A stretch of DNA of 64,000 bases from Paenibacillus marchantiophytorum. Its GTDB lineage: Bacteria; Bacillota; Bacilli; Paenibacillales; NBRC-103111. Positions 53,230 to 61,748 of this stretch are shown here, piece after piece (positions within the stretch are counted from its first letter, which is position 1; each line of letters begins with the position of its first letter). A program made the translations under genes and the position numbers. The stretch lies in assembly GCF_014640555.1 (NCBI RefSeq), contig NZ_BMHE01000002.1:231890-295889 (forward strand), written 5' to 3'. Below the pieces are notes generated by a model. It did not search any database. It saw nothing but the letters and a program-made list of their open reading frames with translations, and was not told the origin of the DNA.

Positions 53230-53260
53230 AGAACCTACGCCCAAGGGCTAGGTTCTTTTC
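53230..53260 (+). terminator. Terminator of the alpha-galactoside operon
   Basis: AGAACCTA plus GCCC pairs with GGGC plus TAGGTTCT (single bulged C), followed by TTTCTTC, about 42 bases after the GH36 stop codon. Confidence 0.85.
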
Positions 53261-53273
53261 TTCATTTTGACCG

Positions 53274-53323
53274 TTGTGCGGCAACCTGTCAGCCTCTATA
53301 CTTATAAGTGAGAATTATTATCA
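53274..53323 (+). promoter_or_regulatory. Promoter with Fur box (second AraC/siderophore-domain gene)
   Basis: TTGTGC (53274-53279), a 17-base spacer and TATACT (53297-53302). TGAGAATTATTATCA at 53309-53323 has one mismatch to the Fur consensus TGATAATNATTATCA. The start codon at 53346 lies 22 bases further. Confidence 0.8.
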
Positions 53324-53345
53324 ATTATTGAATCGAGGGAAAACA

Positions 53346-55046
53346 ATGAGCGAGCCGCAATTTTCGACCAAAGAGCTGGCAGACAGAGGATCTCTCTTGT
53401 TTGCTTTTAAACATATGCAATATATAGAATCTGCCCTTGAATGGAAACGAGTCGTCACAGGTAGGGAGGAGCATACACTTCTCATTGCGCTGGAAGGGAG
53501 CGGACGTCTGAGCAGTGAAGACGATCAGCAGACGATTAGCAAAAGTACATGCGTAGCTGTGGAGCCTGGCAAGAAATTCATGATTAAGAGCGATCAGCAG
53601 GATGTGTTAAAAGGTTATTTCTTAACGTTTCATCTTTTTCGCCTAGATACGGACATTCCAGCGTCCCTTCAGCAGGAACGGGGATGCCCGTTTGCCGGAG
53701 AGGTACAGCTGTCACAATTTCCCGATATTGCACGCATGGTTAGCCAACTGGCAGAGCTTGATAGTGAGGTGGGCGAATTGTCCCGCCATAAACGGCAGAT
53801 GCTTTTTCAGAATTTGATCCATCGCATTTGGGAACAAAAGGTGCAAAGGCCTGTCAAGACGGATTCGAGAGCGGGAATTGGCCGCACCGTTGCTTACATG
53901 GAGCATGCTTATTATGAAGATGTCACGCGAGAGAAGCTGGCCGCTCTGGCTGGGATGAGTCCGGCTCACTATTCGACGGCCTTTCGCAAGGAGGTTGGCA
54001 AGACGCCGCTTGATTATTTGACCGAGGTTCGTGTGAGCCGGGCGAAAGAGATGCTCCTGTCATCGGATGAACGCCTGCATGATATTGCGAAGCAAGTCGG
54101 TTACAGCAGCGAGTACTATTTCAGCAATCGCTTCAAGCAGATCACGGGCTACCCGCCTTCTGAGTATGCACACCGCAACCGCGCCAAGAAGATGATAAGC
54201 TCACGTTCGTACACAGCTTATTATCGCGGGAGTGTGGGGGAAGAAGTTGTGCCTGAGCAGGTTATCGGTTTGTTCATCGAGGATTACTTGGCGGCACTTG
54301 GCGTGAAGCCGCTGCTTCAATATGCCTGTGGTCCGTATTACCAAAAGTACTTGGAGCTTCATTTGAATGAGGTGCAGAAGCTTGATGTGATGGAGATTGA
54401 TTTCGATGCGGTATGGCGATCTAAACCAGAATTGATTTTGCTTGCATTTCCGGATTTTGCAACGAAAGGATCGTATGAACAGTTTGCTCAAATTGCTCCG
54501 ACCTATGTGTTCGAGCATGCGGCTGAGGATTGGCGTGAGACGTTCCGCACAGTAGCTGAACTGGTGGGTCGCAAACCTCGAGCAGAAGAGTTCCTTCGTC
54601 ATTATGAGGAGAACGCGGCGTATTGCCGTGAGGTGCTGAAGCAGGCCATTGGCAATCAAACAGTGGCGTTATTGCGGCTGCATGCAAGCGGAGAGCTGCG
54701 TCTCTATGGAGGACCGCATGGGTATAGCGGCACCGTGTTGTATCACGATTTGGGGCTGACTTTGCCAAGCTTAGTGCGTCAGTGGTCGTGGGGACATACC
54801 GGAGGCGTGCGCGCAATTGCGCTGGAGCGGCTTCGCGATCTGGATGCGGACCATCTATTTCTTGTCATAGACGACGGCGTTGAGAAAGAGGAAGAGCTTC
54901 TTTTATCCAGTGAGGTATGGAAAGAACTTGCAGCAGTAAAGCATGGACGCATTTATGAAGTCAGTACGGATGTGTGGATGACGTTTGGCGCTTTGGCTAA
55001 TGAGCGTAAAATAGCGGATGTGATGAACGCGTTGCTTACGTCATAA
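53346..55046 (+). CDS. AraC regulator fused to a siderophore-binding domain (Btr-like, second copy)
   Basis: A 566-residue cytoplasmic activator. The start chosen is ATG at 53346 (MSEPQFSTKEL) after GAGGGA; an upstream frame would run through the promoter. The N-terminal about 160 residues form a cupin-like domain, the AraC double HTH spans about 180-285 (REKLAALAGMSPAHYSTAFRKEVGKTPLDY, then IAKQVGYSSEYYFSNRFKQITGYPPSEY), and a FecB-type binding domain without signal spans about 300-566. By eye this last domain aligns along its whole length with the next gene's lipoprotein (for example RLYGGPHGYSGTVLYHDLGL against RLYGGPQGYSGSVLYKDLGL). It is therefore probably a cytoplasmic sensor for the same ferric siderophore. 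Confidence 0.92.
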   Translation: MSEPQFSTKELADRGSLLFAFKHMQYIESALEWKRVVTGREEHTLLIALEGSGRLSSEDDQQTISKSTCVAVEPGKKFMIKSDQQDVLKGYFLTFHLFRLDTDIPASLQQERGCPFAGEVQLSQFPDIARMVSQLAELDSEVGELSRHKRQMLFQNLIHRIWEQKVQRPVKTDSRAGIGRTVAYMEHAYYEDVTREKLAALAGMSPAHYSTAFRKEVGKTPLDYLTEVRVSRAKEMLLSSDERLHDIAKQVGYSSEYYFSNRFKQITGYPPSEYAHRNRAKKMISSRSYTAYYRGSVGEEVVPEQVIGLFIEDYLAALGVKPLLQYACGPYYQKYLELHLNEVQKLDVMEIDFDAVWRSKPELILLAFPDFATKGSYEQFAQIAPTYVFEHAAEDWRETFRTVAELVGRKPRAEEFLRHYEENAAYCREVLKQAIGNQTVALLRLHASGELRLYGGPHGYSGTVLYHDLGLTLPSLVRQWSWGHTGGVRAIALERLRDLDADHLFLVIDDGVEKEEELLLSSEVWKELAAVKHGRIYEVSTDVWMTFGALANERKIADVMNALLTS

Positions 55047-55101
55047 TCGTACAATTACATAAAAAAAATCGAACAATTCCGTATGGTATTCCCTAGGTGC
55101 A

Positions 55102-55139
55102 TATGATAAAATTTCAATTGAAATTGAGAATCAATATCA
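55102..55139 (+). promoter_or_regulatory. Putative promoter with Fur-like box (lipoprotein gene)
   Basis: TATGAT at 55102-55107 could be a -10. TGAGAATCAATATCA at 55125-55139 matches the Fur 7-1-7 consensus except at two positions. It lies 22 bases before the ATG of the binding lipoprotein, so the lipoprotein and nitroreductase probably form their own iron-repressed transcript. Confidence 0.65.
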
Positions 55140-55161
55140 TTTGAGAGAAGGTTTGACTTGC

Positions 55162-56166
55162 ATGAAGTGGGGACAGCGTGTGGAAAAACAATGGCTGCTA
55201 GGCATGATAGCCGTTTTCGTGGTTGTTTTAACAGCTTGTGGCAATGGGAGCGGGGGTTCGCAGGGAAAAGAACATAAGGCAGATGGTCTTGCATCAGTGG
55301 CTGCAGCTCAGCCTGCATTCACCGCTGGCAAGTTTAAGCATGTGATGGGGGAAATCGAGATTAAAGAGCAGCCGAAGCGGATTATCGGGCTGTATATGGA
55401 GGATTTTCTTGTTGCTCTAGGCATCAAGCCCGTTGCGCAGACGGTGATAGGCAGCTTTTCTCTGCAATATTTGAAGCCTCATATTGGCGATTTGCCCAAA
55501 GTGGATACGAGTGCAATCAACTTCGAAGCCGTGCTTCAGACGCAGCCTGATTTATTGCTGTTAGCTTTTAAGAATTATGCGGAAGAAGGCCGCTATGATC
55601 AATTTTCAAAAATAGCACCTGCCTATGTATTCGGTGAAGATGCGCCTAACAACTGGCGGGAAACGTTGCGTACCGTTGGCGATTTGGTAGGCAAGAAGAA
55701 GGAAGCCGACAAGGTCCTCAAGGATTATGAGGCCAAAGTGGCAGCAGCGAAAAGCAAACTTGCTGCTTCGATTGGCCGGGAGAAGGTTGCGCTTCTGCGA
55801 GTGCGCAACAACAAAGAAATCAGACTCTACGGTGGACCGCAAGGATACTCAGGTTCAGTACTTTATAAGGATCTTGGTCTGGAAGTACCTGATTTCGTCA
55901 AAAAAACCTCATGGGGAGCAACGGGTGGCGTATCGCCGATATCAATGGAGGTTTTGCCGGAGCTGGACGCGGACCATTTGTTCATCACGATTGATGAGGC
56001 TGGGCGCGGCAAGGCCAAGGAGCTGATGGAAAGCAGCATCTGGAAGAGTCTTCCTGCTGTGAAGAAAGGCCAAGTCCATGAGGTCGATCTTGATCACTGG
56101 ATGACCTTCGGCCCTGTTGCTTATAACATGAAGGTCGATGATGTTGTCAAAGCTTTGGTCAAGTAA
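55162..56166 (+). CDS. Ferric-siderophore-binding lipoprotein
   Basis: A 334-residue extracytoplasmic lipoprotein. The start taken is ATG at 55162 (MKWGQRVEKQW), 10 bases after GAAGG; TTG codons nearby cannot be excluded. The signal ends in VVLTAC (lipid Cys about 24), then a Gly/Ser-rich linker. The FecB-type fold opens QPKRIIGLYMEDFLVALGIKPV and ends HEVDLDHWMTFGPVAYNMKVDDVV. The adjacent regulator carries a close relative of this domain. No permease or ATPase gene accompanies it, so it must feed permeases encoded elsewhere, possibly the FecCD pair at 31.8-33.9 kb. Confidence 0.92.
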   Translation: MKWGQRVEKQWLLGMIAVFVVVLTACGNGSGGSQGKEHKADGLASVAAAQPAFTAGKFKHVMGEIEIKEQPKRIIGLYMEDFLVALGIKPVAQTVIGSFSLQYLKPHIGDLPKVDTSAINFEAVLQTQPDLLLLAFKNYAEEGRYDQFSKIAPAYVFGEDAPNNWRETLRTVGDLVGKKKEADKVLKDYEAKVAAAKSKLAASIGREKVALLRVRNNKEIRLYGGPQGYSGSVLYKDLGLEVPDFVKKTSWGATGGVSPISMEVLPELDADHLFITIDEAGRGKAKELMESSIWKSLPAVKKGQVHEVDLDHWMTFGPVAYNMKVDDVVKALVK

Positions 56167-56190
56167 CAAGCTGAAGGGAAGCGAAACGAT

Positions 56191-56760
56191 ATGACGCAAG
56201 TAAATGAAGGTATCGCAGCAACTATTCGTGAACGCAGGACCATTAATCAATTCACCGGCGAAGTTATACCGAAGGAAGTCATGTTAGCACTGCTGGATGA
56301 TGCGGTATGGGCGCCGTTCCATTCACGCAATGAGCCGTGGCGGTTTATTATGTATCTTGGTGCAGGCAGGAAACAATTCTCGGATGCTGTCCTTCTGACC
56401 TATCCGAAGGATAAACTGGAAAAGCTTGGCCCTCAAGTAGAAGACGCCTACTGCAAGCAAGTTCCGGTCACCCTTCTCGTGCTCATTGAGGAGGAGCCCC
56501 GACCGAAGGAGTGGGAGGAAGCTTTTTCGGCGGCCAGTGCACTGATTCAGAATTTGCAGCTGCTCGCTTGGGAACGCGGAATCGGCGTTGTCTGGAAAAC
56601 AAACGAATACAACTGGAGTCCTGAGTTTCGGGAGGCAGCAGGCGTCAAACCCGGTGAGAAGGTCGTTGGCACCTTGCATTTAGGTTATTTCGATCCGGTA
56701 AAGGTAAGGAAAGCTAAGCAGCGGAAGTCGGCAGCAGAGCTGACAACGCTATTTGAGTAG
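56191..56760 (+). CDS. Nitroreductase-family flavoprotein
   Basis: A 189-residue cytoplasmic FMN-binding oxidoreductase. It opens with the family pattern IAATIRERRTINQFTGEVIP, in which RERR contacts FMN, followed by LLDDAVWAPFHSRNEPWRFIM. Later it has SAASALIQNLQLLAWERGIGVVWKT, the dimer helix typical of the small YdjA/TdsD-like nitroreductases. It lies 24 bases after the lipoprotein with GAAGGGAAG upstream, so it is cotranscribed from an iron-regulated promoter. A role in reducing imported ferric siderophore is possible from context but not shown. Confidence 0.85.
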   Translation: MTQVNEGIAATIRERRTINQFTGEVIPKEVMLALLDDAVWAPFHSRNEPWRFIMYLGAGRKQFSDAVLLTYPKDKLEKLGPQVEDAYCKQVPVTLLVLIEEEPRPKEWEEAFSAASALIQNLQLLAWERGIGVVWKTNEYNWSPEFREAAGVKPGEKVVGTLHLGYFDPVKVRKAKQRKSAAELTTLFE

Positions 56761-56806
56761 CAGGACGGAAGGACCCAGCCTGATGGCACATACCGCACCG
56801 AGCAGG

Positions 56807-56830
56807 CCCCAATCAGCATGCTGATTGGGG
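56807..56830. repeat. Perfect 24-base palindrome
   Basis: CCCCAATCAGCATGCTGATTGGGG reads the same on both strands, 46 bases after the nitroreductase stop codon. It would form a cruciform or a strong RNA stem but has no T-tract, so it may only stabilise the mRNA end. Confidence 0.7.
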
Positions 56831-57067
56831 ATCAAACTCAGACGGCTATCGCTGAACAAGTCGGTTTTTGTAGCGTTTATTTATTCAGATGATCTTTCAA
56901 AGCGGATGTCGGAGTGAAGCCCAGCTTGTTTATTGCGATGAATGCGGATATTCGCGAGGACTGAGATAATCCATGTTTATGTCAGAGATAGCTTGCTTCT
57001 GTCCTGTTACAGGGGCGGTTGAATTCGAGATACAAGGGAAAAAAACTCAAAGCGGCCTTACAGCAAT

Positions 57068-57101
57068 CTCAATGTCCATTAAGCGGCGTTGAGGTTTTTT
57101 T
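57068..57101 (+). terminator. Putative terminator
   Basis: CTCAATG pairs with CGTTGAG (one G-T pair), followed by seven T residues. It lies about 310 bases after the nitroreductase gene. The stretch 56831-57067 shows no gene. Confidence 0.55.
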
Positions 57102-57150
57102 ACGCTTAAAGCGGGGTGTTGGCAATGGCGGGGAAAATGGAGCATGAGTG

Positions 57151-58330
57151 AGAGTAGGAGTAGGAGTAGAAGAGGAGGAGGATGTCTAAAAGTGACCAAT
57201 TTGTTGAACATCTAGGCAGAATGGAGGGGGATGAGGATTTGTGAGTGGTGAGTTGTAAATGAAAAGGAACTACGATCCGCTAATTGGCTGGAACTGGGGT
57301 AAAAGTAGCCTGAAAGGGAACTGAGGTACGCTAATAAGCGGAAAATGCTGATTCAGACGGGGAAATGGTGATATAGCGGATCGTAGTTCCTATTGGAGTA
57401 GGATTAGGCGGTTTTCAGCATAATAGAGGATCCTAGTTCCCTTTGGGCTGGGTGATGGCACAGAACGTAGTGTGAAAAGGGCGTAGGGTGGAGCTTTTTT
57501 GGTGGGCTGAAAGGGGGAGGTGGAGTAAGAGTAAGAGTAGAAGTAGAAGTAGAAGTAGAAGTAGAAGTAGAAGTAGAAGTAGAAGTAGAAGTAGAAGTAG
57601 AAGAGGGGGAGGATGTCTAAAAGTGACTAATTTGTTGAACATCTAGGCAGAATGGAGGGGGATGAGGAGTTGTGAGTGGTGAGTTGTAAATGAAAAGGAA
57701 CTACGATCCGCTAATTGGCTGGAACTGGGGTAAAAGTAGCATGAAAGGGAACTGAGGTACGCTAATGAGCGGAAAATGCTGATTCCGACGGGGAAATGGT
57801 GAAATAGCGGATCGTAGTTCCTTTTGTAGCGGAATTAGGCGGTTTTCAGCATAATAGAGGATCCTAGTTCCCTTTGGGCTGGGTGATGGCACAGAACGTA
57901 GTGTGAAAAGGGCGTAGGGTGGAGCTTTTTTGGTGGGCTGAAAGGGGGAGGTGGAGTAAGAGTAAGAGTAGAAGTAGAAGTAGAAGTAGAAGTAGAAGAG
58001 GGGGAGGATGTCTAAAAGTGACTAATTTGTTGAACATCTAGGCAGAATGGAGGGGGGATGAGGAGTTGTGAGTGGTGAGTTTTAAATGAAAAGGAACTAC
58101 GATCCGCTAATTGGCTGGAACCGGGGTAAAAGTAGCCTGAAAGGGAACTGAGGTACGCTAATGAGCGGAATATGCTGATTCCGACGGGGAAATGGTGATA
58201 TAGCGGATCGTAGTTCCTATTGGAGTAGGATTAGGCGGTTTTCAGCATTATAGCGGATCATAGTTCCTTTTGGGCTGGGCGATGGCACAGAACGTAGTAT
58301 GAAAAGGAACTACGATCCGCTAATTGGGAG
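57151..58330 (+). repeat. Tandem triplicate of the GGAACTAC long repeat with a variable GTAGAA tract
   Basis: GATGTCTAAAAGTGAC opens units at 57181, 57612 and 58007. The first spacing is 431 and the second 395 bases. The difference of 36 is exactly six GTAGAA hexamers: 11 copies at 57537-57602 and 5 at 57968-57997. Each unit carries GGAACTACGATCCGCTA and, 91 bases later, its exact reverse complement or a one-base variant (57266-57282 with 57374-57390 in unit 1), plus weaker copies. A final GGAACTACGATCCGCTAATT at 58303 ends the array. A related single unit is at 40781-41175. There is no credible protein. Confidence 0.9.
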
Positions 58331-58432
58331 AAGGGGTGGCGGAAGGGCGGCAGCATTCCATCGCGTAGTCTTCCGTCGTCACATGACGCATCAGCTTTCT
58401 GTATTCGCCGCTTTCCCCTCCTCCCCATCACC

Positions 58433-59254
58433 TCAAAACACGTGCCTCATCAGCTTCCGACACTCCAGCGGCGTCTGCGAGGTGACTTGCTTGAACACGC
58501 GGCCGAAGTGGGCGACGCTGTCGAAGCCGGATTGCTCGGCGATGTGGATGACTTTGTGCTTGGTCTCACGCAGCAGACGCTGGGCTTCGCGGATGCGCAC
58601 GTTGTTCAAGTATTCAACGAACGAGAAGCCCGTTGTTTCCTTGAACGAGCGGCAGAAGTAGCTTGGGCTGATATAAAAGGTTTCGGAAATCGAGGCGAGC
58701 GTCAGCCGATTGCGAAACTGCTCATTGATGTAGGAGACAATTTCGTACATTTTGGGATTGTGCGGTTGGGGCTGTTCGTCCGCAAGATTTGGTTTGTCTG
58801 TGAGCCGCGAGCAGATAATCAGCAATTGCGTAAATAAGGCTTTGCTGTTAAGCTGCCAACCGCTTTGTTCCTGCTGCTGCTCTCGCAAAATATGAAAGAG
58901 CAAATTCTCTATAGCGGTGCGATTCATGCCCGTAAGGGAGAAGACATGATGGTTTTGCTGAAAGAGCACGAGCAGTTGTTCAGCGGCATCTTCCCCAATG
59001 GATCGAATGAAGCGATCATCAAAGCTAAGCAGAATACGTTCGTGCGGCGCCTCATCAACATTTCGAGTTTTGTGGAGCACATTTTTATCGATGCAGACGA
59101 GGCCGCCCTCTTGAATATAATAAGAGCGATCTTGTATAAAATAATGGCGTTTCCCGCTGAGTAAATAATAAATTTCATAGGTATCATGGAAATGATTCAC
59201 GTTCATAGAGAAAGCATGATCTCTGCGCAGTCGTTCAATCGCGAATTGTTGCAA
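58433..59254 (-). CDS. AraC-family transcriptional regulator
   Basis: A 273-residue regulator. The start chosen is TTG at 59254 (reading MQQFAIERLRRDHAF), six bases after AAGAGGTGG; upstream in-frame codons cross the promoter. The N-terminal cupin domain contains HFHDTYEIYYLLSGKRHYFIQDRSYYI (about residues 20-47), with its His pair. The C-terminal AraC double HTH begins near 175 (LASISETFYISPSYFCRSFKETTGFS, then IAEQSGFDSVAHFGRVFKQVTSQTPLEC). It is divergent from the oxidoreductase gene at 59412, which with the following hydrolase is its likely target. The effector is unknown. Confidence 0.88.
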   Translation of the reverse strand: MQQFAIERLRRDHAFSMNVNHFHDTYEIYYLLSGKRHYFIQDRSYYIQEGGLVCIDKNVLHKTRNVDEAPHERILLSFDDRFIRSIGEDAAEQLLVLFQQNHHVFSLTGMNRTAIENLLFHILREQQQEQSGWQLNSKALFTQLLIICSRLTDKPNLADEQPQPHNPKMYEIVSYINEQFRNRLTLASISETFYISPSYFCRSFKETTGFSFVEYLNNVRIREAQRLLRETKHKVIHIAEQSGFDSVAHFGRVFKQVTSQTPLECRKLMRHVF

Positions 59255-59293
59255 GGTTAACCACCTCTTGTCTTCATCAAATAGGATCTTTTT

Positions 59294-59302
59294 ATTATAG
59301 CA
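59294..59302 (-). promoter_or_regulatory. Extended -10 promoter of the AraC gene
   Basis: Read leftward: TGCTATAAT, a consensus extended -10, about 40 bases before the TTG start at 59254. No good -35 is visible, as expected for an extended -10 promoter. Confidence 0.6.
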
Positions 59303-59411
59303 AGATATGCAAGGAATGAAACTATAAAGGTAATATTTGAATAGAAACACAGCAAATATTGTATTAATCTTGAAGTAGGACATATCCACATTCGAGAGGG
59401 GTACAAACGCA

Positions 59412-60695
59412 ATGAAAAAACGTTACGCAGTAGTCGGCACAGGTGGTAGAGCAGAATTTTTCTATGGAGCGATTGTGAAGGATTTTCAAGAAACGTCCGA
59501 ATTGGTTGCGATTTGTGATATTAATCAAACGAGAATGAATTATACCAACCAACTATTGGTTGATAAATATGAGTACAATGCGGTGCCAACCTATAAAGCA
59601 GATCAATTCGAGGAAATGATTCGCAACGAAAAACCTGATTATGTCATTGTGACATCGGTGGACCGGACACATCATACTTACATTATCAAAGCGATGGAGC
59701 TTGGTTGTGATGTAATCTCAGAAAAACCGATGACGGTGGATGAAGAGAAATGTCAGGAAATTCTCGATGCCATTAAACGTACCGGACGCCAGCTTCGCGT
59801 GACGTTCAATTACCGTTATGCTCCGCACAATACGAAAGTTCGTGAGCTGATTATGGATGGATCCATTGGGGATGTTCATTCGGTACATTTCGAGTGGCTG
59901 CTGAACACCGAGCATGGCGCTGATTATTTCCGCAGATGGCACCGCGATAAGCGCAATGGCGGCGGGTTGCTGGTGCACAAGTCAACGCATCATTTCGATC
60001 TCGTTAACTTCTGGCTCGGCACGCGTCCTGACACGGTATTTGCGATGGGCGGCCTCATGTTCTATGGCCGAGAAAATGCAGAAAAACGCGGTGAAACGAA
60101 GTTCTATCAACGAGCTACGGGGAATGAGAATGCCAAGGATGATCCGTTTGCGCTGCTTTTGGATACGAATAAGCATCTAAAAGGAATGTATTTGGATGCG
60201 GAACATGAAGATGGCTACCAGCGCGATCAAAGCGTTTTCGGCGACGGGATTAGCATTGAAGACACGATGGGAGTTATGGTTCGCTACAAAAACAAAGCCA
60301 TTCTCACTTATTCACTGAATGCCTACATGCCATGGGAAGGCTTCAATGTCATGATTAATGGCAGCAAGGGCCGTATTGAATTGCGGGTAGTTGAGAAATC
60401 GTATGTCAATTCCGGTGGGGACAAAGCGGACGAAGGCGCATTGAAAGCCAAATCAATCAAGGTTTTCCCGATGTTCGCGGCTCCATATGAAGTGGAAATT
60501 GAAGAGCTTGCTGGGGGACATGGCGGCGGTGATCCGATTTTGCTGCGTGATATCTTTGATAAGGCGTCCGACGACCGCTTTGCCAGAGCAGCCTCCCATG
60601 TGGATGGAGCGTTGTCCATTCTGACCGGCATAGCAGGGAACATTTCATTACGTACGGGACAGCCTGTTGCGGTAGATAAATTGGTCACTTTCTAA
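59412..60695 (+). CDS. Gfo/Idh/MocA-family oxidoreductase
   Basis: A 427-residue NAD(P)-dependent dehydrogenase. The Rossmann start is RYAVVGTGGRAEFFYG (about residues 4-19), followed by VAICDINQTRMNY and the family EKP motif in VISEKPMTVDEEKC near 97. The C-terminal half has GGGLLVHKSTHHFDLVNFW near 180, containing the catalytic-site Lys/His region. It has no signal peptide, so it is cytoplasmic. It has GAGAGGGG upstream and lies 21 bases before the hydrolase gene. The family acts on sugars, inositols and their derivatives; the substrate here is unknown. Confidence 0.9.
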   Translation: MKKRYAVVGTGGRAEFFYGAIVKDFQETSELVAICDINQTRMNYTNQLLVDKYEYNAVPTYKADQFEEMIRNEKPDYVIVTSVDRTHHTYIIKAMELGCDVISEKPMTVDEEKCQEILDAIKRTGRQLRVTFNYRYAPHNTKVRELIMDGSIGDVHSVHFEWLLNTEHGADYFRRWHRDKRNGGGLLVHKSTHHFDLVNFWLGTRPDTVFAMGGLMFYGRENAEKRGETKFYQRATGNENAKDDPFALLLDTNKHLKGMYLDAEHEDGYQRDQSVFGDGISIEDTMGVMVRYKNKAILTYSLNAYMPWEGFNVMINGSKGRIELRVVEKSYVNSGGDKADEGALKAKSIKVFPMFAAPYEVEIEELAGGHGGGDPILLRDIFDKASDDRFARAASHVDGALSILTGIAGNISLRTGQPVAVDKLVTF

Positions 60696-60716
60696 TAAAG
60701 GTTGGAGGCGAGCGGC

Positions 60717-61748
60717 ATGTGGAATCCGGATGCAATCATGGAGAACCTTTATAACACTTATGCTGGCAAGCGGCTTCAAAAGCAAGAACATGAAACGGCT
60801 GCTTCGTATAAGCTGCGGTTAAAGGAGCAATTGACTGGCTCGCTGACGCTTCGAGAAGGGCAGGATAATCTACATCCTGTCCTTCTTGAACGTATAGAGC
60901 TCAGTGATCATATTCGTGAGCGAATTGAATTTGGAACATACATGGGCTTTCGAGTGCCTGCTTATGTATTGATTCCACTAGGTTTGAAGGGAAAGAGAGC
61001 TGCTGTGCTGGCCTTGCATGGTCATGGGTTCGGGAGCAGGCAGATCGTAGGATTGAATGCGGATGGCACTGAGCATTCAGGTGAGCCGGACATTCATGGC
61101 AATTATGCGCTGGAACTAGTTAGGCGCGGCTTCATCGTGATTGCTCCTGAGATTATCGGCTTCGGGGATCGAAGGCTTGCTGAGGATCTGAAAGATGGAA
61201 AAGTAGGGAACTCCTCCTGCCAAACCCTAGCATCACATTTGCTCTTATACGGGATATCGTTAGCGGCATTGCGCGTTCAGGAAGCGAGGCGAGCGCTCGA
61301 CTACGTGTTGTCTCGGGAAGATGTGGACAGCGGCAACGTTGGTTGTTTCGGTTTCTCGGGAGGCGGGCTTATCGCCGCTTATACAGCAGCTCTCGATGAG
61401 CGGGTGAAAGCGACGGTTCTGTGCGCTTTTGCCAATACATTCAAAGGCAGCATCATGCCTATTCGCCATTGCATCGACAACTATTTGCCGGGCGTGCTGA
61501 CATACGCGGAGCTGCCTGAATTAATTGGTTTGATAGCTCCCCGTCCCTTGTTTATCGCATCCGGCAAACAGGATCCTATTTTTCCTGTAGAAACGGTAGA
61601 AGTTGCTGTTGCGTATGTAAGAAAATTGTATAAACAAAGTGGTGCGGAAGACCGATTACACGTTCATCTCTATGATGGGGTTCATGAAGTGGATGGGAGC
61701 CGGGCTTATCCTTGGCTGGTTGAGGCACTTGTACAGTTACGAAGTTAA
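60717..61748 (+). CDS. Alpha/beta hydrolase (acetyl-xylan-esterase-like/Abhydrolase_7)
   Basis: A 343-residue cytoplasmic hydrolase. The start chosen is ATG at 60717 ([12 protein letters not shown]) after TTGGAGGC; an upstream TTG lies in that signal. The oxyanion segment is ALHGHGFG near residue 102. The triad is probably the Ser of CFGFSGGGL near 213, the Asp of [12 protein letters not shown] near 285 and the His of YDGVHEVDG near 322. The layout fits the AXE1/dienelactone-hydrolase superfamily. It is cotranscribed with the Gfo/Idh/MocA oxidoreductase. Its last codons overlap the convergent mgsA gene by four bases. It could deacetylate a sugar derivative used by its neighbour (inference). 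Confidence 0.85.
   Translation: MWNPDAIMENLYNTYAGKRLQKQEHETAASYKLRLKEQLTGSLTLREGQDNLHPVLLERIELSDHIRERIEFGTYMGFRVPAYVLIPLGLKGKRAAVLALHGHGFGSRQIVGLNADGTEHSGEPDIHGNYALELVRRGFIVIAPEIIGFGDRRLAEDLKDGKVGNSSCQTLASHLLLYGISLAALRVQEARRALDYVLSREDVDSGNVGCFGFSGGGLIAAYTAALDERVKATVLCAFANTFKGSIMPIRHCIDNYLPGVLTYAELPELIGLIAPRPLFIASGKQDPIFPVETVEVAVAYVRKLYKQSGAEDRLHVHLYDGVHEVDGSRAYPWLVEALVQLRS

Noticed and set aside
56890..57060. Possible leftward protein remnant ending KLGFTPTSALKDHLNK
   Set aside because: The frame is open for only a few tens of codons, has no start and no recognisable family, so it cannot be supported.
57433..57642. Leftward frame with a long poly-leucine run
   Set aside because: It is the GTAGAA hexamer tract read on the opposite strand, with no start signal.
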